Of a stretch of DNA of 64,000 nt, positions 38,298-48,867 are shown piece after piece (position 1 is the stretch's first letter; each line of letters starts with the position of its first letter). The notes beneath the pieces are model-generated. The model ran no database searches. It was not told where the DNA came from and saw only the letters and a list, made by a program, of their open reading frames with translations. Origin of the DNA: Amphimedon queenslandica (Eukaryota; Porifera; Demospongiae; Haplosclerida; Niphatidae); contig NW_003546250.1 in NCBI RefSeq assembly GCF_000090795.2, forward strand, positions 481,902 through 545,901. Reading direction: 5' to 3'. The position numbers were made by a program, and so were the translations under genes.

Positions 38298-41077
38298 CTA
38301 TGATGCATCGAAGCTCTTAAAATGAGCTGATTTAAAAACCACTGGTTCTGAAAACTGTTCTGCAGGTAGTGTCGGGTTAGAGGATGAAGGTTTCAAAGGA
38401 GAAGGACCTGGAGTGGACATGGCTGGTATATCAAGACCTAGGGAGGCGGCAATCTGCTGCTGGAGCTGAATATCATTATCACTAGTGTCGGCAGCCAAGT
38501 TTCCTGGTGTTTAATAAATGAGTGTTTAAGAAATACCTCAATTTAAGTAATGTAATCTTGATTATTACCTGTGCTAGAGGATTTCTTGATTGGAGGAAGG
38601 GGAGGGGGAAGAGGAGCAGGTGGTGGTTTAGGTTTTAAGGCTCTCAGTAAAGGCTCTAGCTCAACCAATTCTTCCTCTTGAGTTGGAAAAGTAATGTCCT
38701 TTTTACTTGGAAAATCGAAAGTATTAGAATCTAAAGAGCAAAATAACGAATGAATATTACATTTAGGAATATTTACACATTTTTACTGAACCTTGTCTAT
38801 GATAGAACAATATATAGGCACTCTCGTTATCTTTATCTGATGGTGTTATCTAAAATAATATTATACTCAATGAACTCTGCAATATACATGTACATGTACA
38901 TGTATACATGTAGTCTTCTCTAATTACAGTCTCTCACCTCAGACACGGTTTCATCATTGTAATAATACCACTTATGAGAGACTGGCTGTTTAGAATAATT
39001 AGTATAATGACCGGAATTTAATGCTAAAAAGAGAGAGGGACATTCTGCTAAAAATATGCCAATAACACACGTACTTCCAAAATGGCAGACACAGCTGACA
39101 AGTGAGTAGTCAGTTGGTGCTGAAGATGAAGATGATGAGAGGGAGAGGGAGAGAGGGAAATTGACACCGGTCTCAACCTTACTAGCTGTGTTACCATGAA
39201 ACAAGAATCTAGAGAGAGAGAGGAGGAGGAGAATCAATCATAAATAATATAAAAACAATAATATGATATGCTTCCTTAATATCATGTTACCTTTTAAGAT
39301 GGACAATAAGTGTAGTTGGTAGCTGTGATATCAGTAACTGTCTCACTGCAGTCTGATTCATATTGCATTTCGAGCAAAACCAAGGGTTGTCCTGTCCCAA
39401 CGTTTCCCTGAACAAATGCAAAACCTGCTTCAAAAACCGGTTATATTATGAGTATTTACTTTTGAGAGAAAAGATCAAGGCAGTCCTGTAGGGAAACAGA
39501 CGACGGCCAAAGACTATCAAGAGATGAGTGGGACCTGAAGGAGTCGGCCTACACATACACATGTAATACATAAAGTGTGAATTAACATTAATACCTCTTG
39601 TACTACAGTGGATGGTAAGTTAGTGAATGAGATAGAAAAGAAGTCTCCTGGTTTCAGATTTACGTCAGTCATTGCATTAGTAAGGACACACCCACCACAG
39701 CCGCTACCAAACAGACAGCGTGAGCAATACCGACCCTAATTATTAGCACATGTAGTACTGGGATAATGGTCGTACTGTACCTTTCCATCCGTCAGAGCAA
39801 GGGACCATGGATACTGGCGACACTGCTCTGGTAACAAAGGTGATATCAACTGATAATATTTATCAATGCTCGCTGACGCTGGTACATTTAGAAGACAAGG
39901 GTGTCCAAAGAGGACCCACTGCTGGAAAAGAAAAAAAAATTTTTTATGGAAAGAAGAGGACATTGTCTGGCTCACAGTATCATCGACTTTATTGCGAAAG
40001 AGAACAGTCAACTGTAATAATCTGGGGAAGAAAGAGGGGAGAGAGAAGAAACAGGAATATAACTTGATTATAAATAAAGATAAATCTACCTAACAATGTC
40101 ATCAGATTTATCAGGAGCTGCTAGAGGAACAAAACCTTCCTCTAGTGTCACCATTGACTTACAAACCTGGAGAAGACAAGAGTCATTTTGACAAAATGGC
40201 ACAGAACATGTACATGTACTCACTGGACACGGCATGAGCCCATTCTCGGTTCCAGAGTGATTCCGAGACGCCTGTAAGCAGGTATCACATATCATGGCTC
40301 CACAAACTGAGTGTGTCAATAATTCGCTATCAACCATCTCCTCCAAACAAATAACACAGGAGTGCCACTCCATAACAACTACTGTTGGCTCCGCCTCTTC
40401 TAATAGGGGCGTGGCCTCGTCAGCTTCATCGCTACGTGGGATTTTAAAAGGGAGTCCGTCTTCAGAGGCTGGTTGTCGAGGGGAGGAGTCAGTTTCCATG
40501 GGAACTTCATCTAAAATACAAAAATTATAAAAAATGTATAACAACATGTCATCATGTATTATACCATCAGTAATTCTTTCATATCCATCACGTTGAGGAG
40601 TGGCAGTAACTTCAGGTATTGCTTTAGTACTAGGAGGAGAACCAACTTGAAATGCATAGACTTTATATTCATCTTTGATGACATGTTTAATGGATAACGC
40701 ATTACCCTAAAAAATAAATAATAATAATAATAATAATAAAGAATTAATTATCTGTACGTACTAGAGTAGATACTATTGAGTGTTCTTTAACATGAGCCAA
40801 GATTACACTATCGGGTACTATGGACACACCACCCCCTCCATCTTCTTCTTCTCCTCTCTCTCCTTCTCCTTCTTCTAGTAACTGACAGAGAGATGTCTTT
40901 AGATCATTGACTGTACTCAATATTGGAATGATGACCAATAACCTGTTGAAAGGGAAGAATGAAAGGTGTCAATGATGAAGAGAGTGTGGCATTAGCTGTA
41001 CATGAACTTACTTTTCAATTGATCTACTGCTTCCAGTTACTGAAGACCAGAAAATAGCTAAAGAGAGGGACAGAGAA

Positions 41078-41167
<90 letters not shown>

Positions 41168-43506
41168 AGAGAGAGAGGGAAGCAAAAAAAGAAGGAGAAA
41201 GTGAATGAAAGGTATCAATACTAGTCCTAACTTATTTGCTGTTCATTAGAGTGAGGGATAGGAACTGAGAGATACACAAAGGGATCACACTTAACTGATA
41301 CATGACCACACACTGAACATGTAACCTGAGAGAGAGAGAGGAAGAGAGAAGAGAGAGGAAGAGAGAAGAAGAGAGAGGCAAAGACATTAAAGAAAGAATA
41401 CAAATGATGAAATTCATCGACAATGTACAAAGTTTTACTTCATTTTTCAATTGTCCTTGAAATGTGCTGGTAATGACAGATCGAGTCTCCTCAACTTGGC
41501 CTTCATTATCTGATCCATCTCTCTTCTCCATGCAACTCTTTAATGGAAACTGGTTGATGATATCTTCATGAAGACAGTCGAGCAATAAAACTAAAAACTC
41601 CTGACAGTCTTGCTGCCAAGGAAAGACCCAGTTCAAACAAACCACTCCTATTACCACACCTACCTGTCTATACCCGCTAAATTGCGGATACCGAAGTCCA
41701 AGTGTCGTTTTAAATGACTGTGGTACAATGGCCGAGAACTGTCCGGCCCAAGTCTTCTGTATTAAGGCGGAAAACCTAGCACTGATGTGCCCCTAAAATA
41801 ATAATGGAAAATTAATATGAAGAAACAGAAAAGGATTACAATATAGACTATGTAATCTGTTGTTAGTACTACCATAAGTACATGTATCTACCTGTGTTAA
41901 TGTCTTTATGTCTTTAGATTTATCTTTTTTACCAGTCTTGTCCTCATCTTTCTCTCCTTCCCCATCTTTCTGATCCTCAGGACCCCTTTCTCTCTCTAAT
42001 CTCTCTTTTTCTTCTTCTTCTTCTACTACAGCTTCTCCTTCTTTCTTAGTTGGAGTTGAGGCAACAGGATGAACATTATCTGCAACAAAAGCATACATAC
42101 ATGTAGTACATGTATGTGTGTATGTTTCTCTCCCTTTCTCTTCCCTTTTCCTCCTTTCGAGGGATTCCCATAGGATTTTGGCATGGTGCTCATGCAGTTT
42201 CTTGTCAGTGGATGTGTTAAGTTGCTCAAAAATTGGGCCAAAGACCTTGTACTGTAGTACAGGCAAGAGTACATGATGGTACAGGGTGTTTTGACAAAAA
42301 TCACAAAGAGAGAATTTTCAATTTTATAATTTTTTTCTGATACATATACATGTTTTTATGCTGTGTATCAACTTTGAGCCAATTCCGATCAAGTTTGAAT
42401 TTTTTATGAATTTTTAAAGTTACTCAAAAATCGGGCCAACAACCCAAGGCTATAGCCTTTGGTCTTAGGCCAAATTTCATCAAAAATGACTAGGAGAGAA
42501 TTCTGCATTTTTATATTTTTTCCTGATACATATACATGTTTTTATGTTGTGTATCAACTTTGAGCTTATTCTGATCAAGTTTGGATTTTTAATGAATTTT
42601 TAAAGTTGCTCCAAATGCCATGTACTGTATTGTAGTGCTTGTCAGTTCATAAAGAAATGCTGTTTAGCTCACTTAGCATGCTTTGTGAGAAACCCTGATC
42701 CTTTCTCTCTAAATTTGAATGCCTCTCTCCTCTCCCTCTTTCCCCCCTCTCTCTCTTCCTTACTCAAATAGAATTGTGTGAGTTGTGGTATGCTGCGAAG
42801 TGATTGAAGGCCTGAATTCATGTAACAGGTGTTCCCTAGATTAATCAAGCCACACACACCAGGTTCCGCCAACAAATCTAACAGAAAGAGCAATATATTA
42901 TTATTTATTCATTTATTATTTATTTATTATAAGAGGTTATTTCAGACTTAAAAAAGGATTATTTGAAATAGATAATTTACATCGAAAAAGTTATAAAACC
43001 AAACTGAGACAAATAATCTTAACTGGTTGTGCAGCTGTGCTCTACAAATAACTTGTATTACAAGAGAAGAGTAGATCAATGACCCGTAATTATGTATTAT
43101 GATTACTATTATTATTATCATTATTATTGTTGTTGTTGTTATTATTATTATTATTATTATTTTATAGATACCTTCGATATCTTTCTTCCCAGAAACAGAA
43201 AGTAAATTAGGAACACGACCGGAATCTGCAACGAAATGACAAAGTGGGTGGAGTTAGATAATAATACTCACCAACAGGAGGGGGAGGAGGAGGGGGCGGG
43301 ATAATGGGCGTGTCCTTGGGCTGGTAGTCAGTGGGATCTACCCCTGGGGCAAGACTCTCCCAGTCTTCTGAGGTTGATTCCTGCGATTGAACTGGAGCCA
43401 GGTTCTTGCTCTTTGCTATAAACCTGTGTGAGAGGGTCTAGGGATGAGGGGGAGCGAAAGAAATGGCGGACAAAACTTACTCTTCCACTGCACCAGTATC
43501 CGCCAT
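38298..43506 (-). CDS. Ubiquitin-specific protease with split catalytic domain and RING-like insert
   Basis: Cysteine protease of the USP family that removes ubiquitin from proteins. The start is the ATG at 43504-43506 ([15 protein letters not shown]), then a Pro-rich leader. The Cys box [18 protein letters not shown] (about 42790-42850) holds the catalytic Cys. Next come [17 protein letters not shown] (about 41555-41610), [16 protein letters not shown] (about 41280-41325), a long insert with the RING-like motif, then [20 protein letters not shown] and IVHLKRF. The His box [15 protein letters not shown] and [12 protein letters not shown] (about 38950-39085) complete the triad region, followed by [11 protein letters not shown] Pro-rich tail ends at the stop at 38298. 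The C-x2-C zinc ribbon and 'CGHVSV-DPF' resemble USP32/USP6 and USP4/15, but no EF-hand or DUSP domain is visible, so I give no symbol. Several exon borders are approximate. Confidence 0.85.
40150..40362 (-). other. RING-like motif inserted in the USP catalytic domain
   Basis: The exon encodes [13 protein letters not shown], then [12 protein letters not shown], and ends at MPCP with donor GTGAGT. The next exon starts [10 protein letters not shown], so splicing completes a CPVC pair. The spacing C-x2-C-x14-C-x4-C-x2-C-x(~20)-C-x2-C resembles a RING finger. The position expected for the fourth zinc ligand (usually His) is Ala. It could be a degenerate RING or another zinc module. Confidence 0.65.
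41060..41180. repeat. (GA)n microsatellite in a USP intron
   Basis: A nearly uninterrupted GA dinucleotide run of about 80-100 bases, read as (CT)n on the coding strand. Similar shorter runs lie at 8212-8304, 10690-10762, 20459-20484, 23097-23195 and 26765-26815, all antisense to the minus-strand genes. Confidence 0.93.
42165..42700. repeat. Long copy of the palindrome-core repeat with distinct ends, in the USP gene
   Basis: The left end resembles the left end of the copy at about 2905 (TTCCCATAGGATTTTGGCAT). The right end shares GCTCACTTAGCATGCTTTGTG with the copy ending near 3170. Between the ends lie two internal units. The right end closes with GAGAAACCCTG, the inverted match of CAGGGTTTC at 2904. 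This suggests a whole element with short terminal inverted repeats around the internal unit. Confidence 0.75.
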
Positions 43507-43605
43507 TGCTAGCTGCACTGATGAGGAGGCGTGGTCAATAAATTGATTCTCGTTAAATTAGAATAAATACGGTAGGCCTGCAAATCTAATTAATATTCAT
43601 GCAAA
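43507..43605. promoter_or_regulatory. Divergent promoter between the USP gene and TIMM10B
   Basis: 99 bp between the two start codons. The USP start codon itself lies in an ATGGCGGAT context, and AAATGGCGGA recurs on the plus strand at 43461-43470 in the first USP intron. No TATA box is obvious. Confidence 0.65.
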
Positions 43606-43965
43606 ATGGATGAATCCATGATGTTAAGAAATGTTAATATTTAATGTAGATCTAGTGTTAAATTATTAGTCTATTTTAAACATGAATGATGAAAATTCCT
43701 TAATTTTTCTTTCTCTTTAGATGAAGCAGTATGCACTGGTCTATAATCAGCTCTCAGAAGAATGCTTTAAAGGTTGTGTATCACGTCTAAGCCAAAGAAA
43801 TCTATCAGATCAAGAAGTAGTGCATCTTCTATACTTTTTAAGATTTTAATTTTTGTATCCATCCAGCTGGAATGTGTTGACTCGTGTGCAGAGAAACTCC
43901 TCAAAGCAAATTACAGACTTAACTTGAAGGCAGCAGAAATGGGACCAACAAACAAAATGATGTAG
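43606..43965 (+). CDS. TIMM10B: Small Tim protein of the mitochondrial inner membrane
   Basis: Small TIM family chaperone (Tim10b/Tim9b) that works with the TIM22 complex to insert carrier proteins in the mitochondrial inner membrane. Exons are 43606-43632, 43721-43816 and 43867-43965, giving about 73 residues. The protein starts MDESMMLRNMKQYALVYNQL and carries the diagnostic twin CX3C motif: CFKGC and CVDSC, separated by LSQRNLSDQE-type sequence. 'LRN...LVYNQ' and 'SCAEKL' match vertebrate TIMM10B more closely than TIMM9 or TIMM10. The tiny first exon is chosen because it restores the LRN block in frame with a GT donor; translation could alternatively start at Met 43721, shortening the protein by nine residues. 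Confidence 0.88.
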
Positions 43966-44109
43966 GACTATATATACATATATATTTCAGTAAAATCTAA
44001 AACCATCATAAATTAAATACCATACAAATTTACACAGACTAGTCTACACGTGACAATGAGATTCATAGATCTATAAAAAAATAATTGTCAATTTGTCATT
44101 TGCTTGGAA

Positions 44110-45134
44110 ATGGCTGCTCCTCTGAGGTTGCTGATATTAGGTCCTCCTGGCTCAGGGAAGGGTACAATCTGCAAGAAAATAGTTGATACTTATCTACTGG
44201 CTCATCTCTCAAGCGGTGACATACTAAGAGGTCACATCATTAGAGAAACAGAGCTTGGAAAAGAAGTGAAATCTTACCTTGATAATGGTAAATTGATTAC
44301 AAATGCTAGCAAGAGTAAATAATTGATACTAGTATAATCTAACCACCTTCCATCTTCCCCTATTAGTTCTAAACCTTCTTAAACTTTTATTTTTATTTCA
44401 TGTCATTAAGTCTCATTCATTTTTATTTTACTGTTTATAAAACCTTCTTTGCGTCTTTGTGTCATTTATAGATCTAGCTACTTTACACTTTAATCTGATA
44501 CTCTACATAATGATACATGACTGCTTATATTAAATTGTATATAGGACTCCTTGTTCCTGACAAAACCATGGTCAATCTCATGACTACCGAGATTAAAAGT
44601 ATGGCTCAAAATCAAGGCTGGATATTAGATGGTTTCCCACGGACTTTAAGTCAAGGAAAGGAGCTGGCAAGACATGAAACATTTAGAGTGGCACTTTATT
44701 TAGACGTACCTTTTCGTACAATTATTGATAGAGTGAAAGACAGATTGGTCCATCTTCCATCAGGGAGGGTTTACAATCTTGAGTACAATAAACCTAAAGT
44801 ACCTGGAAGAGATGATATTACAGGTTAGTCAATGAGAAGGAGCAGCAAGCTACTAGCATTTGAAACTACTGACCTTTATCTCTTAACTCTAATTATCATA
44901 TCTAAATCTACAACTCAGCTTAGCATCATTAATTTTTTTTGTTTAGGCGAACTGCTTACACAGCGCCCTGATGATAGACCAGATACTGTGCTAAGAAGAC
45001 TAGAAAGCTACAAAGAGATGACGGAGCCATTATTGACGTTTTATAAAAAGAAGGAACAACTCAAGACTTTCACTGGAGAGACGTCTGATGCCATTTGGAT
45101 AGACGTAAAGAAATATCTTGATTTACTCTCATAG
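44110..45134 (+). CDS. Mitochondrial adenylate kinase (AK3/AK4 type)
   Basis: Nucleoside monophosphate kinase of the AK3/AK4 group (GTP:AMP phosphotransferase in AK3), which interconverts matrix nucleotides. Exons are 44110-44287, 44545-44823 and 44947-45134. The P-loop GPPGSGKGT lies at residues ~9-17, the AMP-binding HLSSGDILR follows, then WILDGFPRT, and a LID-like segment HLPSGRVYNLEYNKP with DDITGELLTQRPDDRP. Length (~215 residues) fits the family. The LID lacks a zinc-binding Cys quartet, as in animal AK3/AK4. The sequence does not let me decide safely between AK3 and AK4. It lies in tandem 144 bp after TIMM10B and 104 bp before ANKRD42. Confidence 0.92.
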
Positions 45135-45238
45135 GGAGACACTTTTACCGCATTTTCCCATCAATTTGTAATGCGCATGCTCAAATTTGTTATTAATTTT
45201 TTAGCAGAAAATTAATAATTGGGTGGGGCTCGTACAAA

Positions 45239-47507
45239 ATGGAACTTTTGGAAGAGATAAAAGATGAAATTGAGCTAGGAAAAGGAGTGGATAAACTAGA
45301 GGACTCTCTCAAAGAGAAGCAAATAAAACCTAGCGATAGGGTAGGGAAGGATGGATTCTCTCTCACGCACTGGGCTTGCTACTATGGGAATGCAAGGGTG
45401 AGGAAAGTTCAGGCATTTTCACACCTATAGTTAGATCCAGCATGTGGAATTTTATAGGCTCTACAGCAGCTTCTATACCATGAAAATGAGGCTGCTGTCA
45501 TTGTTGAAAAGCACGGCTGGACACCAGGACATCTCTGTGCTATACATGGACAGCAAGGTTGCTTACAGGTAGACCAGAACCTCCTTGCTTTGACTGCAAA
45601 ACTAGATATTATTCTTTTGTGTAGATTTTACTAGAGTATGGCATTGACATACAAGCAAAAGATAGTAGAGGTGACACAAATTGAGACACTTGAATACTTG
45701 TTGACTAAAATCAATAAATAGAATATTATGTTAAACTATGTTCTCCATAGGTTACACTATTGGGCACTTAGCAGCTGCTCATGGAAACTCATACTCACTC
45801 AAATCAATCTTGGACTTTGGCTATGTGAGCAATATGTACTACAACTAATGTGCTATTATAAGTTACAGGATACCGAGAGCATTGACTTCAGGCATTGGAC
45901 AGCAATCCATCATGCTGCTTTTCATGGTCGTTATGCAGCAGTACAAGTATTAAAATTTCAGTAATTTTGTCTTATAAATCCTTCTTGTATTTGTTAAGAT
46001 GTTAGCAAAAAGGGGCAGTAATCTAATGGCAGTTAATGAAGATGGCAACATAGCTGGTTAGTAGCTCAACCTTGCATGTTAAAATATCTATTACGATAAA
46101 TTAGCTCATTTAGCTGCTAGTGAAGGACACATGCAGTGCCTCAGTCTACTGGTCTATTATGATCATTCTCCATTAAAAGTGCTACAAAGTCATAATGACA
46201 AGGTATTTTATACAGTTGGCCCACTGAAATCTTTATACTCTTTACAACGTATAGGGTGCTACTCCTAAAGACTTAGCAATTCAATTTCAAAAGCAAAACT
46301 GTGCTGATTTTCTAGCATCCTCAGGTAAACCATACATGCAGTACATAATACGAATAAAAATCAATTATTATAGAAAGAGAAGCAGAAATAGATGAGACTG
46401 AAGGTATAAGTGCATGAAGATCTATTATACAATTAAAAAGATCCATTACTATAGGAGGAGAAGAAAAACACATTGGGTTCCAGGCAGCCTGTGATGGGAA
46501 CATACAACTTCTGAGCATGCTTATACTGGATGGTCACTGCAGTGTTAATCAACAAGATGGAAGGGGCTCAACTCTAGCACATAAAGGTATAGTATCTTCT
46601 TCTATAGTGGATATTACTTTTGTTAACAGCATCAGGCAATGGACGTCTTAAATGTCTCCAGTGGTTGCTTGATCATGGAGCTGATGGTAAGAGGAAAGAG
46701 AGAGAGGAGTAATCACTCCTTCATATGTATACAGTATCACTAAGGAACAGTTTGGGTGAAACACCAATTGATGTAGCAAGGAAATATGGAAAGACTGAAT
46801 GCGTTGCATTACTTGGAGGTAAGTATGAAAGCTATAGAAACGATGCAGGTATGAGAATATTACTTGCAGGTGGAACAGGATTAGAAACTGAAGAAATGAT
46901 GAACCAGTCACCAGAAACACTGGGTATATGTAAAGCAACATAGTGATTCACAAATAGAAATCATTTCTAATAGAAAGAGCACAAGAGGAAATAGACAAAC
47001 TGACAAATGCACTTATCATTGCACGGAGGCACTATCAGAATCTTGGAGGTAGTGTTGAAGATGAGGCAGAAGAGAAACTAAAAATAGCAACAGAAACACA
47101 TAACAGGTTAGCCATTCTGTGACACAAGAGCTCAGAGTGAATTGATCTTAAAAATCTTTAAAATTTTTGAAGGACTGTAACCGATTTGAAGAGCCAGTTA
47201 GAAAATGAGAAGGAGAAAAGAGAAAAGATAGAAAAGGAGCTGGATCAGGCCAGAATTCAACTCTATCAAGCAAAAGAAGACACAAAGCATTACAAATCAC
47301 TTTTGACAGCCGATCAAAACACAGTCAGTAGATTATAATTAGCAAAGAGGAGCTGGTAAACTGCACTATAATACTCTTCTCCTTTAGAGTGGATTTCCAG
47401 CAGCTGGAGCTGGTTCTAAATCGCCAAAATGTGCCCAAAAGAAGTCAAACAAATCAAATTACAGAGAGAGAGAAGGAGGAGCTTATTTCAGAATGAATAA
47501 GAAATGA
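45239..47507 (+). CDS. ANKRD42: Ankyrin repeat protein ANKRD42
   Basis: Multi-ankyrin protein whose vertebrate relative (SARP) binds protein phosphatase 1. The start is the ATG at 45239 (MELLEEIKDEIELGKG). At least ten short exons encode ankyrin units including GWTPGHLCAIHGQQGCLQ, HWTAIHHAAFHGRYAAVQ, AAHLAASEGHMQCLSLL, GSTLAHKASGNGRLKCLQWL and NSLGETPIDVARKYGKTE. A C-terminal coiled coil follows (ARRHYQNLGGSVEDEAEEKL, LKSQLENEKEKREKIEKEL), then a basic Gly-rich end finishing RMNKK. The order of ankyrins, then the Y-x-x-L-G-G coiled coil, matches human ANKRD42. The N-terminal KVHF-type phosphatase-binding motif of the human protein is not evident. The stop lies only 36 bp from the NCBP2 stop. 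Confidence 0.87.
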
Positions 47508-47543
47508 GAGACAAATGTAACAGTGTGTACAATGTATGTATAT

Positions 47544-48780
47544 TTATGTCTCCATTGATTCAGACAAATCTTTTTTCCCACCTGGCTCAGAGAAACGATG
47601 TCGTCTTCCCCCACCAAAGCCTCTGTCATCTTCATACTCTGCATCTCTAATCTACAAGTATAACAACTTCAATAAATCATAAAAAATCCAATTTTGATCG
47701 GAATGAGCTCAAACTTTCTATACAACATAAAAACATGTATATGTATCAGAAAATGTAATAAAAATGAGGAATTCTCTCCTTTTCATATTTGGCAAAATTT
47801 GGCCAAAATCCCTGTACTATAGTACAGGGACTTTGACCCGATTTTGGAGTAACTTAAAAAATTCATAAAAAATCAAAATGTGATCGGAATCAGCTCAAAC
47901 TTTCTACACAATATAAGAACATGTATATGTATCAGGAAATGTAATAAAAATGAAGAATTCTCTCCTTTTCATTTTTGGCAAAATTTGGCCAAAATCCCTG
48001 TACTATAGTACAGGGACTTTGACCCGATTTTGGAGTAACTTTTAAAATTCATAAAAAATCAAAATGCGATCGGAATCAGCTCAAACTTGAAACACAACAT
48101 AAGAACATGTATATGTATCAGAAAAAATATAAAAATGAAAAATTCTCTCCCTTTCATTTTTGGTGAAATTTAGCCAAAGTCCTGTACTATAGTACAGGGA
48201 CTTTGGCCCGAGTTTGGAACAACTTGAAAAACTTACTTGTTGGTGTCTACCACCAAAACCTCCTCGTTCTTCATCATAATCATTACGATAGTCATCCCTA
48301 ACCTTAAATAAAACATAATAATTAAACAAACGCTAACATAAAACTTACTTGACCTCCTCTTCTCCCCCGTCCATACTGCCGACCCTCCTTGAACCCAGCG
48401 TCCCAATCTGTCCTAACGATTCGTCCGTCTAACTTTGTCCCATTAATATACTTCACTGCAATACTAGCAGCACTCTTCTCGTAATACTCCACAAAACAGA
48501 AACCGCATGGAGTCTTCTTGTGTCGATCGAGCCCCATTATAACTCTCTTGACGTCTCCAGCCATCGAAAATAATTCATAGATCTGTTCTTCTGTAGTGTA
48601 GAATGAGAGGTTCCCAACATACAGGGTAGTGGATTGGACTAGTAGTTGCTGATAATCATCGGGGTCAATCTGTATAGGTAAAGTAAGTAAATTAGTAGAA
48701 TTTTACAGCAAATGAAGCTAGTCTAAACTCACATCTGCTTTGTGATCCCTGTAGTTGGAAAGGGTAGGAGCAGAGGCCAT
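47544..48780 (-). CDS. NCBP2: Nuclear cap-binding protein subunit 2 (CBP20)
   Basis: Small subunit of the nuclear cap-binding complex, which grips the m7G cap of nascent RNA polymerase II transcripts with NCBP1. The start is the ATG at 48778-48780 ([16 protein letters not shown]). The RRM shows RNP2 [19 protein letters not shown] and RNP1 CGFCFVEYY. Both cap-stacking tyrosines (in LSNYRD and TLYVGN) are present, followed by [20 protein letters not shown]. The tail is unusual: after [18 protein letters not shown] a further exon (47544 to about 47650) adds a similar [20 protein letters not shown] segment and an acidic end. Human CBP20 stops after the first such segment. The intron between the two tail exons is filled by three palindrome-core repeats. 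Confidence 0.94.
47690..48235. repeat. Palindrome-core repeat, three tandem units, in the last NCBP2 intron
   Basis: There are three units of about 180 bp, each with GGAATCAGCTCAAACTT, AACATGTATATGTATCAG, AATTCTCTCC and a CTGTACTATAGTACAGG core. The core is the perfect 20-bp palindrome CCCTGTACTATAGTACAGGG at 47810-47829 and 47996-48015, and is slightly degraded near 48182-48200. The units fill the intron between the two tail exons of NCBP2. Confidence 0.92.
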
Positions 48781-48867
48781 ATTGAGGGTTAAAAGGCAAA
48801 TAAAAATGGCGGTTTTATTTTAACCCTTTTGCCATTTAAACTGAACTCCTACCCACGTGGAGTCATC
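48781..48867. promoter_or_regulatory. Divergent promoter between NCBP2 and NUFIP1
   Basis: 87 bp between start codons. It contains AAAAATGGCGGTTTT (about 48802-48816), similar to the element in the DNAH2/EBPL promoter, and a CACGTG E-box at 48854-48859, nine bases before the NUFIP1 start. The ATG at 48806 opens a five-codon upstream frame on the plus strand. Confidence 0.65.

Noticed and set aside
43606-47507. Operon of TIMM10B, AK and ANKRD42
   Set aside because: Tandem spacing of 144 and 104 bp is tight, but each gene has its own start and no trans-splice acceptor pattern is evident; short spacing is general in this window.
48829-48867. Upstream extension of NUFIP1
   Set aside because: It begins with TTG; the first in-frame ATG is 48868.
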